Shown here: in pieces, positions 26,297 through 35,197 of the stretch
How the letters are laid out: each line of letters starts with the position of its first letter
How positions within the stretch are numbered: the stretch's first letter is position 1
Assembly: GCA_022844485.1 (NCBI GenBank)
Contig: JALHLQ010000008.1
Coordinates: 107,239-171,238, forward strand
Length of the DNA stretch: 64,000 bases
From: Xanthobacteraceae bacterium
Lineage (GTDB): Bacteria > Pseudomonadota > Alphaproteobacteria > Rhizobiales > Xanthobacteraceae
Direction of reading: 5' to 3'
Translations under genes and position numbers: made by a program
Notes under the pieces: generated by a model
The model's input: the letters and a program-made list of their open reading frames with translations, nothing else
Told to the model about the DNA's origin: nothing
Databases searched by the model: none

Positions 26297-26319
26297 GACC
26301 GCTGCCCTTCGCGTTCTTG

Positions 26320-26346
26320 CCCGGATCCGGTTCCATCCGATCCGGG
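26320..26346 (+). terminator. possible 3' stem-loop of the aminotransferase gene
   Basis: CCCGGAT and ATCCGGG form a stem around an 11-14 base loop shortly after the aminotransferase stop. There is no T tract, so it may stabilise the mRNA end rather than terminate. Confidence 0.4.
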
Positions 26347-26365
26347 ATTCAACTCCGAAAACAAC

Positions 26366-26392
26366 AAGGCGCTAGGTTGCCCCCAGCGCCTT
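26366..26392 (-). terminator. terminator of the L,D-transpeptidase gene
   Basis: On the minus strand an 8-bp stem AAGGCGCT/AGCGCCTT is followed by TGTTGTTTTC. It lies about 50 bp after the transpeptidase stop and fits a rho-independent terminator. Confidence 0.65.
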
Positions 26393-26440
26393 GCCGTCAC
26401 CCAGCCCCTGTAGAACTCTGTCCTAATCCGCGGCGTGCAT

Positions 26441-27106
26441 TCAGCTCCCCTGCATCGGGGTCGACGCCATGCGCGGATTCATCGGAGAATCCCCCTGCCC
26501 CGGCCCGAGCACGACGACCGGTGCACCCATTCGCATGCGGTTATAAAGATCAATTATGTCTTCATTCGTGAGACGGATGCAGCCGGACGAAATTGCCTGC
26601 CCGATATATTCGGGCTGATTGGTCCCGTGGATGCGGAAGAGCGTGTCCTTGTTGCCTTCGAAGAGGTACAGCGCCCGCGCGCCCATCGGATTGTGCGGTC
26701 CGGGACCGACATGGTCCGGGATGTTGCCGAGACGTTTCTTGATGTCGGCGGTCGGCACCCAGTTCGGCCACTCTTCCATGCGCCCGATCTTGGCGACGCC
26801 CGACCAGGCGAGCGCTTCCTCGCCGACCGTCACGCCGTAGCGGATCGCCTTGCCCTCGGGCAGCACATAGTAAAGATAGCGCGCGTCGGTATCGACCACG
26901 ACCGTGCCCGGCAATTCGCGGCGATGATATTTGACGATCGCCCGCTGATACGCTTCCGGGATCATCGGCTTGGCATAAGGCGCATTCGCCAGGAGCTGGC
27001 GGTCGCGGGGCTTGAGATTGGCGTCGGATGCCGGCTCGAGCGTGGACTGCATGCAGCCGCCGAGGGTTACTGCAACAAGCACAATCGCCAGGGTCCGGGC
27101 TGCCAT
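26441..27106 (-). CDS. L,D-transpeptidase lipoprotein (YkuD domain)
   Basis: A 221-residue exported enzyme. Residues 1-18 form a lipoprotein signal ending in the lipobox LGGC. The YkuD domain follows: YYVLPEGKAIRYGVTVGEEALAW, RMEEWPNWVPTADI, NPMGARALYL and the catalytic HGTNQPEYIG...SSGCIRLTNEDI with the active-site Cys near residue 178. These enzymes make 3-3 peptidoglycan cross-links or attach outer-membrane proteins to peptidoglycan. The start at 27106 is chosen for its signal peptide; the upstream extension to 27292 is Arg/Ser-rich and unlike the family. It appears monocistronic. Confidence 0.93.
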   Translation of the reverse strand: MAARTLAIVLVAVTLGGCMQSTLEPASDANLKPRDRQLLANAPYAKPMIPEAYQRAIVKYHRRELPGTVVVDTDARYLYYVLPEGKAIRYGVTVGEEALAWSGVAKIGRMEEWPNWVPTADIKKRLGNIPDHVGPGPHNPMGARALYLFEGNKDTLFRIHGTNQPEYIGQAISSGCIRLTNEDIIDLYNRMRMGAPVVVLGPGQGDSPMNPRMASTPMQGS

Positions 27107-27462
27107 CGCTGTTCCGCCGCCTCGTGTCGTTTGTGTCCGTCTGTACCGTCTCAACAGACCTTGTTTGGTAACCGAAAGCCGGGAGGCAATAAAGAACGTT
27201 CGCCGTTTTGCCCCGAAAGCATTCCAATCCTGTTGCAGGAATGCCGCACTTTTGCTCCGGAAGCGCGAAAGAAGGTCCCAGCGCGAGGTCAATCAACTGT
27301 TTACCGTGCGACGTTAAAGGAGATGCGCGAGGCGGGGAGCGCTTCGGACGAATCAGCCGCAGGACAAACGGACGCGGCGTCGGTGATTCCTGCTCAATTC
27401 CACGCCAACATAGGGTCACGACGGCACCGCATGTGCGGTGCCCGATATTGATGGGAACAACG
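27107..27462. other. intergenic region with two dyads
   Basis: This 356-bp divergent region holds the promoter of the L,D-transpeptidase gene and the leader of a small plus-strand ORF. A 7-bp inverted repeat GCATTCC/GGAATGC lies at 27219-27244, and a near-perfect palindrome (9-bp arms, 2-bp centre) at 27423-27442. Long frames cross it on both strands but look like chance. Confidence 0.6.
27423..27442. promoter_or_regulatory. 20-bp palindrome upstream of a small ORF
   Basis: GGCACCGCA-TG-TGCGGTGCC is a perfect dyad with a two-base centre, 20 bp before the 60-residue ORF. The tiny loop makes a protein-binding site more likely than an RNA hairpin. Confidence 0.4.
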
Positions 27463-27645
27463 ATGAGAAACGAGCACTTCGCCGCAGACCACCGCCGTGA
27501 TCGCACGGAGGCCGGGGCGCGATTCGGGACGATCGGGATTTCGGCCGTGGCGGCGGCGCTGCGCTATCGCGGCGATGTCCGCAACCCCGCCTATGCGCCG
27601 AGCAGAACCGCACAGGACCGGCACGCCGACGAGCGCGCCGCTTAG
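27463..27645 (+). CDS. small hypothetical protein (60 residues)
   Basis: The ORF starts MRNEHFAADHRRDRTEAGARFGTIGISAVAAALRY and ends DRHADERAA. It is hydrophilic at both ends with a short nonpolar middle (GTIGISAVAAALRY). The ribosome binding site is weak (GGGAACAACG). I have an impression of similar short proteins in related Hyphomicrobiales, but cannot verify it. An in-frame ATG at 27451 would add four residues. It could also be a leader segment without function. Confidence 0.45.
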   Translation: MRNEHFAADHRRDRTEAGARFGTIGISAVAAALRYRGDVRNPAYAPSRTAQDRHADERAA

Positions 27646-27728
27646 GAAGGCGCTCGCGCCCCTGCTTCGGGCCATAGACGCTCGGCCGCCATCGGGCTAC
27701 CCATAGCGCCCCTGACAAGGCAGCTCCG

Positions 27729-28706
27729 ATGCTCTCCGTCTATGTGCCCAAGGGCGGTTCGCTTCACCGTATCGCCGTCGAGAACGGCGCCGCCATCCCG
27801 GCCGGCGCCGTTTGGTTCGACCTCGTAGCGCCGACGCTGGAGGAGGACCGGCTCGTCGAGCAGGCGCTGGGCATCACCATTCCCACGCCTGAGGAGATGC
27901 AGGAAATCGAGGTCTCGAGCCGCCTCTATGTCGAGAACGGCGCGCGCTACATGACGGCGACGCTGATGTGCCACTCGGACTCGCCGGCTCCCAAACACAC
28001 GCCCGTCACCTTCATCCTGTCCGCCGACAAGCTGGTGACGGTGCGCTACGACGAGCCGCGGCCCTTTGCGATGGTGAGCGGAAAACTGGCGCGCGCCTGC
28101 CCGGCCACCATCACCGGCGAACTGGTGCTCATGGACCTGCTCGAGGCGGTGATCGACCGCGCCGCCGACATTCTCGAGCGTCTGTCCGCCGAAGTGGATC
28201 TCGTCTCGCGCCGCGTCTTTGAACCGGCAGGCAGGCGGGCGGGCGACAGCCAGACCTACAAGTCGATCCTGCGCACCATCGGGCGCAAGGGCGACCTCAC
28301 CTCCAAGGTGCGCGAGAGCCTGGTTTCGATCGGCCGCGTCCTCCTGTTTCTCGCCAACGAAGCGGATGCGATGAAGTGGGCGAAAGACTCTCGCCTGGAA
28401 CTGAAAAGCATGCAGCGCGACGTGCAGTCGCTGTCCGATCACGCGACCTACATCACCAACAACATCACCTTCCTGCTCGACGCCCTGGTCGGCGTCGTCG
28501 GCATCGAGCAGAACAACATCATCAAGATTTTTTCCGTCATGGCCGTCGCGCTGATGCCGCCGACGCTGGTCGCCTCTGTCTACGGGATGAACTTCCGGCA
28601 CATGCCGGAACTCGAATGGACCTACGGCTATCCGCTGGCGCTGCTCGTCATGGTCCTGGCCGCCATCCTCCCCTACATGTTCTTCAAGTGGAAACGGTGG
28701 CTGTGA
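27729..28706 (+). CDS. corA: CorA-family magnesium/divalent cation channel
   Basis: A 325-residue protein with a large cytoplasmic N-terminal domain, a long stalk helix (SRLELKSMQRDVQSLSDHATYITNNITFLLDAL) and two C-terminal membrane helices. The selectivity motif GMN is present in VYGMNFRHMPEL (~286), followed by WTYGYPLALLVMVLAAILPYMFF and a basic C-terminus KWKRWL. It forms homopentamers that take up Mg2+ or Co2+/Ni2+. It is monocistronic; a short intergenic gap separates it from the small ORF upstream. Confidence 0.95.
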   Translation: MLSVYVPKGGSLHRIAVENGAAIPAGAVWFDLVAPTLEEDRLVEQALGITIPTPEEMQEIEVSSRLYVENGARYMTATLMCHSDSPAPKHTPVTFILSADKLVTVRYDEPRPFAMVSGKLARACPATITGELVLMDLLEAVIDRAADILERLSAEVDLVSRRVFEPAGRRAGDSQTYKSILRTIGRKGDLTSKVRESLVSIGRVLLFLANEADAMKWAKDSRLELKSMQRDVQSLSDHATYITNNITFLLDALVGVVGIEQNNIIKIFSVMAVALMPPTLVASVYGMNFRHMPELEWTYGYPLALLVMVLAAILPYMFFKWKRWL

Positions 28707-29297
28707 GCCGGCGTGCTTTGGCGTTCGCCTGCCGGCGCGGCGTGGACTTTCCCAGCCGGCGCCGCCGAGGCGGCGCAACGCGTCGACCTCCCGCGAGGCG
28801 CTTTTTGCCTCCGGGGTTTGCGATTGTCCCCCCTCGAGAAACAATGAGGGGGGCGGAGCGCCGAAAGGCGCGTAATCGTAACGTGTGGCCTGCGCTTGCG
28901 AGGCGCTGGCCGCGCGCTTGTGCGAAAGCGCGCTCGCCTGTCGGCGCTCCACCGCGGCGTTTTTTTAGCCCCGGCACCGTGCTTCCTGGGACGAGGCGGA
29001 TCGGCTCTTCGCCGCCCTGAGCACGGAAGCTTTCGGCTTCCGCTCACCAGTCGCCAGTCCAGCCATTGAAGGCAGAACCCCATAATGGGCCCGGACGGTT
29101 GACGCCGAGGCCTCCCGAGTGCCCAGGCTGACGAGGCCCAAGCCCGCAGGCGCCGCATCTCGCTCCATCTTCCGAACGTCACCGGTTGACGCCCCTCAGT
29201 GAGCAAGACGCATGGATGGAAGCAAAGCAGGTGGGGCGTGCGCAAGAGATACGAAAAAATTTTCCTGGACCCTCGCGAACGCATTTTCAAACGCATC
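28707..29297. other. gene-free, Arg-codon-rich stretch
   Basis: Open frames here on both strands translate to Arg/Pro/Ser-rich text without domains. The segment 28930-29000 (translated GAPPRRFFSPGTVLP) looks like a dispersed Hyphomicrobiales repeat that recurs in annotated spurious ORFs, as far as I remember. No RNA gene is recognised. Confidence 0.5.
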
Positions 29298-29745
29298 GTG
29301 TCCCGGGCAAGCGGAGCAACGCGGAGCGCGACCCGACCCAGCGCAAAACCCGCGCAGCGCCGTGGTGAGCGTAGGGTGGGCGAAGCGCCGAAGGCGCGCG
29401 CCCACGCAAGCAGGAAACGCGTGGGCTTCGCGCGGCGAAGCCCACCCTACGGCGCTCGCTTCGGCCGGGGAACGGATTCATTACACACCGCGTGTCCCGG
29501 GCAAGCGGAGCGCGACCCGGGACCCCAGCACAAAACCCGCGCAGCGCCGTGGTGAGCGTAGGGTGGGCGAAGCGCCGAAGGCGCGCGCCCACGCAAGGAA
29601 AGAAAAGACGTGGGCTTCGCGCGGCGAAGCCCACCCTACGATTGACATTCGCATGATCGAGATCGGTAGGGTGGGCGACGCGCCGAAGGCGCGCGCCCAC
29701 GCAAGCAGAAGACGTGGGCTTCGCGCGGCGAAGCCCACCCTACAG
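29298..29745. repeat. cluster of GTAGGGTGGGC palindromic repeats
   Basis: Three near-identical imperfect palindromes of about 80 bp lie at 29371-29451, 29558-29640 and 29666-29743. Each opens GTAGGGTGGGCGA and closes TCGCC..CCCACCCTAC, so each can fold into a long hairpin. The first two are preceded by a further direct repeat (29298-29370 and 29490-29557, sharing GTGTCCCGGGCAAGCGGAG and CCGCGCAGCGCCGTGGTGAG), so a ~190-bp composite unit has been duplicated. Confidence 0.9.
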
Positions 29746-29781
29746 CGTGTCAATCATTCGGTGCGCGGGCAAAGGCGCCGG

Positions 29782-30534
29782 CTATACGTGCTGGCCGCCG
29801 TTGATATGGATCTCGGCGCCGGTGACGTAGGACGAGGTTTCCGTGCACAGCACGTAGATGATCTTGGCCACTTCGTCGGGCGTGCCGAGCCGGTGCAGCG
29901 GAATCTGCTCGACGATCTTGTCCGTCCCGGGTGAGAGAATGGCCGTATCGATCTCGCCCGGCGCGATGGCGTTGACGCGAATGCCGTGCGGACCGAAGTC
30001 GGCCGCCATCTCGCGCGTCAATCCGGCGAGCGCCGCCTTCGACGTCGCATAAGCCGCGCCGGCAAAGGGATGCACGCGCGAGCCAGCGATCGAGGTGACG
30101 TTCACCACCGACCCCTTCGCTGCTTTCAACTGATCCAGCAACCCGCGCGCCAGCATGATCGGGGCGAAGAAATTCACCTGAAACACGTGCTGCCAGACAT
30201 CCAGCGTCGTCTCGAGCGAGCCGAGGCGCTTGCCGCCGTCGGCCTTGGGCGAAATGCCCGCATTGTTGACGAGCGCGTTGAGCTGTCCCTCGGGCAGCCG
30301 GCGCTTGATCTCGTCGATCGCCTCGAACATGTTCTTGGAATTGGCGAGGTCCACCTGGATGTGGTCCTCGGGACCCGCTTCCCAGGGGCAGTTTTCGGGG
30401 AAAGCATGGCGCGAGCAGGTGATGACGCGCCAGCCGGCGCTGGAAAAGCGCTTGACCGTGGCGTGACCGATGCCGCGGCTCGCTCCGGTGAGAAGCAGCG
30501 TGCGGCGCGGCTGTTGTGGATCGTTGGCGACCAT
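29782..30534 (-). CDS. short-chain dehydrogenase/reductase (SDR)
   Basis: A 250-residue Rossmann enzyme of the classical SDR type. The cofactor motif TGASRGIG is at ~17-24, NNAGIS at ~89, catalytic Ser in NVTSIAGSR (~143) and the Y-x3-K pair in YATSKAAL (~160-164). The C-terminus GAEIHINGGQHV is standard. It is 14 bp downstream of pdxH on the same strand, so both are probably cotranscribed. The substrate is unknown; pairing with pdxH is seen in related genomes but gives no clear functional clue. Confidence 0.93.
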   Translation of the reverse strand: MVANDPQQPRRTLLLTGASRGIGHATVKRFSSAGWRVITCSRHAFPENCPWEAGPEDHIQVDLANSKNMFEAIDEIKRRLPEGQLNALVNNAGISPKADGGKRLGSLETTLDVWQHVFQVNFFAPIMLARGLLDQLKAAKGSVVNVTSIAGSRVHPFAGAAYATSKAALAGLTREMAADFGPHGIRVNAIAPGEIDTAILSPGTDKIVEQIPLHRLGTPDEVAKIIYVLCTETSSYVTGAEIHINGGQHV

Positions 30535-30548
30535 GCGGACAATCTATC

Positions 30549-31166
30549 TCACGGGTAGAGGCGCGTCTTGACCCAAGCCTCGTTCTCCCGCCGGAAGACG
30601 ATGCGGTCGTGCAGGCGGAACGGCCGGTCGGCCCAGAACTCGACCGACACCGGGACGATGCGGAAGCCGGACCAGTGCGGCGGCCGGGGAATGGAGCCCA
30701 TGCCGAACTTCGCCGTGTAGAGCGCCACCGCCTTCTCGAGCGCGAAGCGGCTCTCGAGCGGGGCGGACTGCTGGCTCGCCCAGGCGCCGATCTGCGCGCC
30801 GCGCGGGCGGGTGGCAAAATAGGCGTCGGCCTCGCTGTCGCCCACCGGCTCCACTTGCCCGCGAACCCGGATCTGCCGGTTCAAGGACTTCCAGTAGAAG
30901 ACGAGGGCGGCTTTCGGCCGTTCGCCCAGTTCCTGTCCCTTTTGGCTGGTGGTGTTGGTGTAGAAGACGAAGCCCCGGTCATCCAGTCCTTTCAAGAGCA
31001 CCATGCGTACATTCGGCATCCCGTCGGCATCGACCGTGGCCAGCGCCATTGCGGTCGGGTCGCGCGGCTCGGACTTCGTCGCCTCATCAAGCCACTCGCC
31101 GAAGAGGCGAAACGGCTCGTCGGCTTCGGTGAAATCACCAGTCGTTAACCCGGGCTGGTGTTTCAT
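30549..31166 (-). CDS. pdxH: pyridoxamine/pyridoxine 5'-phosphate oxidase
   Basis: A 205-residue FMN enzyme that oxidises PNP or PMP to pyridoxal 5'-phosphate. Family segments are [21 protein letters not shown] (~43-63), [54 protein letters not shown] and the C-terminal WVKTRLYP whose Arg contacts the substrate. I start at the ATG at 31166; a GTG at 31175 is an alternative that adds three residues. It lies divergent from the RT0821-type lipoprotein gene with about 100 bp of shared promoter region. Confidence 0.96.
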   Translation of the reverse strand: MKHQPGLTTGDFTEADEPFRLFGEWLDEATKSEPRDPTAMALATVDADGMPNVRMVLLKGLDDRGFVFYTNTTSQKGQELGERPKAALVFYWKSLNRQIRVRGQVEPVGDSEADAYFATRPRGAQIGAWASQQSAPLESRFALEKAVALYTAKFGMGSIPRPPHWSGFRIVPVSVEFWADRPFRLHDRIVFRRENEAWVKTRLYP

Positions 31167-31269
31167 GGAGAGCACTCGGGATTGGAGGAGTTTGGTGTTC
31201 GGCGTCGCAGCAGGCCGGCAGAGTACCCTTCCTTACAATGGATGGCGGGCCCTGCGCCACTGGTGCGCG

Positions 31270-31698
31270 ATGGAGGCCGTCCGTTCGGTATGCCTCATCG
31301 CCCTGGTGCTGGCGAGCGCCGGCTGCTCCTATCGCATCGGCTCGCTGATGGGGCACGACGAGACGCCCGAATATACCGCAAGCCTTGGCGCTTCGAAGCC
31401 GGCCGCTTCGGCCGGCGCGCAGCTGGCGGACAGCGATGTCGCCATCGCCAAAGCGGCGGCGCTGGACGCCGTCAGCCGCGGCCAGGATGCAAGCCTGCCC
31501 TGGGAGAACCCGGCGACCGGCGCGCGCGGCACCGTCACGCCGCTCGCCAATGCCTACACCCAGGACGGGTTCACCTGCCGGGACTTTTTGGCGAGCTATG
31601 TTCGCGGCGGCGCGGAATCCTGGCTGCAGGGCGAGGCCTGCCGCGTGCATCGGGGGCAATGGGAAGTGCGCCAGATGCGGCCCTGGAAGCGGTCGTAG
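31270..31698 (+). CDS. RT0821/Lpp0805-type surface lipoprotein (17-kDa antigen-like)
   Basis: A 142-residue exported protein. MEAVRSVCLIALVLASAGC is a lipoprotein signal with lipobox ASAGC. The mature part ends in the family block GQDASLPWENPATGARGTVTPL...DGFTCRDFLASY...WLQGEACRVHRGQWEVRQMRPWKR, in which the two Cys (TCRDF and EACRVH) are conserved. Proteins of this type are common in Hyphomicrobiales as single-domain outer-membrane lipoproteins of unknown role. The ATG at 31270 is chosen for the lipobox, because the frame is open far upstream. Confidence 0.9.
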   Translation: MEAVRSVCLIALVLASAGCSYRIGSLMGHDETPEYTASLGASKPAASAGAQLADSDVAIAKAAALDAVSRGQDASLPWENPATGARGTVTPLANAYTQDGFTCRDFLASYVRGGAESWLQGEACRVHRGQWEVRQMRPWKRS

Positions 31699-31830
31699 GC
31701 GGGCAAAGACGCGTGCTCCCGTCCCGTCCTTGAGCGCGCGTTCGATTGCGCAATTGCTGCATTGCCCCCACATTGGGCATGAACAGCGGGCGAGTCGGTC
31801 CCACACACATTGACGCGGAGATTTCCCCCT

Positions 31831-32817
31831 ATGCGCGACCCCTATGAGGTCCTCGGGGCGTCTCGGGGAGCGAGCGCGGACGAGATCAAGAAATCCTTCC
31901 GGCGTCTCGCCAAGAAGCTCCATCCGGACGCCAACAGGAACGATCCGAAAGCGGCGGTGAAGTTCGCCGAACTGAACGCCGCCTATGAAATCATCGGCGA
32001 CGAGAAGAAACGCAAAGCCTTCGACCGCGGCGAGATCGACGCGGAAGGCAAGCCGCGCTTCCAAGGATTCGAGGGTTTCGGTGCCGGGCCGGGCGCGGGC
32101 GCCGGGCGCGGCGGGTTCGGCCAGGAAGGCGTCTTCGAGACCTTCACCTTCGGACCGGAGGGCCTCCGCCGCTCGAGCGGGCGCGGCGGCGGCGCGCGCG
32201 GCTTCGAAGATGTCCTGAGCGGCATTTTCGGCGGCGCCCGCGGCGGCGCGCGCGGCTTCGATCCGTTCGACGCCGCCGACTTCGCGGCCGCGCAGGCGGG
32301 ACGGGACATCGCCGCGCAGATGACCATCTCGCTGGAGGAGGCGGCGAAGGGCGCGACCAAGCGCGTGCAGCTTCCGACCGGCAAGGATGTCGAAGTCAAA
32401 ATCCCGGCGGGCCTGACCGACGGCCAGCAGATCCGGCTCAAAGGCCAGGGACAATCGCTCGGCGGACCGCCGGGAGATCTGCTCATCACCGTGGGCATCG
32501 CCCCGCATCCGCTGTTCAAAGTCGAGGGCCAGAATCTGCGGCTCGATCTGCCGATCACGCTCTATGAAGCGGTGCTCGGCGGCAAGGTGCGCGTGCCGAC
32601 GCTCGATGGCGCTGTCGATCTCGCCATTCCCGCCGGAACGAATTCCGGCCGCACATTCCGGCTGAAGGGCAAGGGACTTTCGGCGAAAGGCGGGGCCGGC
32701 GACCTGTTCGTGACGGCCCGCGTCGTTCTGCCGGATGCGCCGGACCCCGAGCTCGAGACGCTCATGCGCAAATGGCGTGAGGCTAAGCCCTATGATCCGC
32801 GGAGCGGGGGGACGTAA
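31831..32817 (+). CDS. DnaJ-type co-chaperone without zinc finger (CbpA-like)
   Basis: A 328-residue class II J-protein. The J domain occupies ~1-70 with the HPD motif in KKLHPDAN. A Gly/Phe/Arg-rich linker covers ~80-155 (GAGRGGFGQEGVF, GGARGGARGFDP). The two C-terminal beta domains begin at AQMTISLEEAAKGATKRVQLPTG. The Cys-rich zinc region is missing. It should stimulate DnaK ATP hydrolysis and deliver clients. Its 3' end overlaps the convergent histidine kinase gene by 35 bp. Confidence 0.93.
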   Translation: MRDPYEVLGASRGASADEIKKSFRRLAKKLHPDANRNDPKAAVKFAELNAAYEIIGDEKKRKAFDRGEIDAEGKPRFQGFEGFGAGPGAGAGRGGFGQEGVFETFTFGPEGLRRSSGRGGGARGFEDVLSGIFGGARGGARGFDPFDAADFAAAQAGRDIAAQMTISLEEAAKGATKRVQLPTGKDVEVKIPAGLTDGQQIRLKGQGQSLGGPPGDLLITVGIAPHPLFKVEGQNLRLDLPITLYEAVLGGKVRVPTLDGAVDLAIPAGTNSGRTFRLKGKGLSAKGGAGDLFVTARVVLPDAPDPELETLMRKWREAKPYDPRSGGT

Positions 32818-34936
32818 GCCGCGCGGGGGCGAGGGAGCGTTCGGCTATCAACTCCATCGCGGCATGCGGCGCCGCGCTTGCGCGTTCGGACAAGGCGATC
32901 TTCTCGGCGCCGATCGTCACACGCCAGACGAACCCGCTTGGCTCGAAGGAAAGCGACACGTCGCCTTCGAGCGTTTTCGCCATCCGCTCGAGAACGGCGT
33001 GGCCGAAGCCGCGATGCCGCGGCGGCTCCACCGGCGGGCCGCCCGCTTCCTGCCAGGTGAAGCGAAGTTCCCTGCCTTCCCTGCCATACTCCCATGAGAT
33101 CAGGACCGAACCCGCAGGCACCGACAGGGCGCCGTGCTTCACCGCATTGGTTGCGAGTTCGTGCAAGGCGAGACCCAGCGTCTGCATCGCCTCGGGGACC
33201 AGCGCCACGGACGGCCCTTCGGCCCTCACGCGCTGGCCGACTTCCGCAAAGGGCGCGAGCTGCAATCGGATGAGATCCGCGACGGCGCCGCCGCGCCATT
33301 CGCTCTTCACCAAGAGATCGTGGCAATGGGCCAGCGCCTGCATGCGTCCGGCGAAGCGCGATTCGAAGTCGTCGAAGTCGCTCGCCTGACGTGCGGTCTG
33401 CCGGGCCATCGCTTGCACCACCGCGAGCAGGTTTTTCGAGCGGTGCGACAGCTCGCGCATGGTGAAGCGAAGGTGCTCCTCCGCTCTGCGACGTTCGGTG
33501 ATGTCACGATGCACGGCGCAGACGCCTTCGAAATGTCCCTCCTTGTTGAAGATCGGCGCGTTGCTGATCTCCACCTCCACGAGGCTGCCGTCCTTGCGTC
33601 GGCGCACGGTTTCCAGGCGCGTGCGCTTGCCCTGCATCGCCCGCGACCAGAGCCTCTTGCGCTCGTCCGCCGTGCCTTGCGCCGCGATCAGATCGAGCGT
33701 CTGGCCGACCGCCTCAAGGGCGGAATGGCCATAGAGTTTCTCGGCGCCTTCGTTCCACGTCCGGAAGACACGGTTGCGGTCGGTCGAGAACATCGCGTCC
33801 GGCGACGACGCGACGACGGAGGCAAGCAGCGCATTCAGATGCTCCGCCTGCTTTCGCTCGACATTGGCCTCGGCTGCCCGATCCAAAGCGCGGTTGATCT
33901 CGGCGATCTCGCGCAGGCGAGCCGGCGGCGGAACACCGGCTTCTCCCTTGGCGATTGCCGTCGCCGTGTTTGCAAGCGCGCGGATCTGGCGCGTGATCCA
34001 CCAGCTCACCGTCGAGGAGAGCGCGAGCGTGAGCGCGGCAAGCCCCGCCAGGGTCCACATCAGCCGGTCGAGCGCCGCCTGCAGCGGCGCGTTGGCGATT
34101 GATTGCGGGATGAAGGCCACGGCCGTCCAGCCGGAGGCCAAGCGTTGCCATGCCGTGTAGACCGGGAGATTATCCAGGCTGACCGTCGGTTTCCATCCGG
34201 CCGGGGCCGACTGTGTCAGGGCCCAGAATTCGGGTGAGGCTTGCCTGCCGACAAAGGCGTCCGGCGCCTCGGTGCGCGAAACGACGGTTCCGGCGCGATC
34301 GAGAACGGCGATGGTCCAATCCTGCGCCACCGCGGTCCGCAACAGCGCCGTCAGGTAGGCCGGCTCGAATCGCCAGCTCACGACGCGATCGCCGGCGGCC
34401 GGCAAGGACACGCTGACGAGCGGACGGCCATGGGCGGCGCCGACAAAAAGGTCCGAAATCCGCCGCTCGCCCGTGCTGGCGACCGATCGCAGCTGCGGCG
34501 CGTCGGCTGCGACCGGCAGCTCCGCGCCGAAATCAAACCGCGTGTTGAGGAGTTGCGCAGCCTGCGCATCGGTGACGATGATCCAGCCCTCATCAGGTTT
34601 GATCGCCGCGCGTGCCTGGTCGTAGAACGCGCGGAAATCTCCGCTGGCCAAAGACGGGGAACTCGCCAAGGTCGTGAGCTGCGCCACGCGGATCGAGAGA
34701 TCGCGTTCGATCATGCTCGCGACCTCGCGCGCGAGGTGGCGCGCCTCGGTCTCGGCGCGCGACTGCAATCCGGCATGCAGGCTGCGGTACTCGTGGACGG
34801 CAAAGAGCAGGCCCGGAAGGAGCACGCTGGCAACAAGCGCGATCAATGCCGTGCGGACACGGATGGTGCGAACCGGCCCGGATACTGGCCGCTCCTTGGC
34901 AAGGTTCGCGCCGCCGCTGGCTGTCGGACTAAGCAC
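32783..34936 (-). CDS. membrane sensor histidine kinase, Cache-HAMP-PAS-HWE
   Basis: A 717-residue sensor. TM1 is at ~28-46, followed by a periplasmic Cache-like domain (~50-275). TM2 lies at ~287-310 (LMWTLAGLAALTLALSSTVSWWI), then a HAMP-like helix and a PAS domain (~365-480, ending EGVCAVHRDITERRRAEEHL). The HWE-type kinase core follows: phospho-acceptor His in RELSHRSKNLLAVVQAMARQT (~495), HELATNAVKHGALS (~607), an ISWEYG segment and GFGHAVLERMA. HWE kinases often feed PhyR or CheY-like regulators. No response regulator is adjacent. The predicted signal is a small extracytoplasmic molecule. Confidence 0.92.
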   Translation of the reverse strand: MLSPTASGGANLAKERPVSGPVRTIRVRTALIALVASVLLPGLLFAVHEYRSLHAGLQSRAETEARHLAREVASMIERDLSIRVAQLTTLASSPSLASGDFRAFYDQARAAIKPDEGWIIVTDAQAAQLLNTRFDFGAELPVAADAPQLRSVASTGERRISDLFVGAAHGRPLVSVSLPAAGDRVVSWRFEPAYLTALLRTAVAQDWTIAVLDRAGTVVSRTEAPDAFVGRQASPEFWALTQSAPAGWKPTVSLDNLPVYTAWQRLASGWTAVAFIPQSIANAPLQAALDRLMWTLAGLAALTLALSSTVSWWITRQIRALANTATAIAKGEAGVPPPARLREIAEINRALDRAAEANVERKQAEHLNALLASVVASSPDAMFSTDRNRVFRTWNEGAEKLYGHSALEAVGQTLDLIAAQGTADERKRLWSRAMQGKRTRLETVRRRKDGSLVEVEISNAPIFNKEGHFEGVCAVHRDITERRRAEEHLRFTMRELSHRSKNLLAVVQAMARQTARQASDFDDFESRFAGRMQALAHCHDLLVKSEWRGGAVADLIRLQLAPFAEVGQRVRAEGPSVALVPEAMQTLGLALHELATNAVKHGALSVPAGSVLISWEYGREGRELRFTWQEAGGPPVEPPRHRGFGHAVLERMAKTLEGDVSLSFEPSGFVWRVTIGAEKIALSERASAAPHAAMELIAERSLAPARLTSPRSADHRA

Positions 34937-35197
34937 GCAAATGGCCTTCGCTTTGCCGCGTTCGTCTCGATAACGGCACTCTCAGGTCAGCAATGACACG
35001 CGACAGCTCCCCATGCGAAGCCTAGCGGCGCCGTGCGGCGGGCTCAAGCATCTGCATGCGCCCCTCTTGGCGCGTGCCGCAAAGGGGAACACGTCGCGCA
35101 AGGACGAGCAGCGCCATCCGTGCTCGCCTTGAAGGCCCCCTCCCCCTATGCCATACGAGGCCCGCAGCCGGCGAAGACCGCCAGCGGGGGACCGGGT

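Noticed and set aside
28707..29020. Arg-rich ORF following corA
   Set aside because: Its translation is Arg/Pro/Ser-rich with frames open on both strands, as expected for GC-rich non-coding DNA. It looks like a dispersed repeat rather than a gene.
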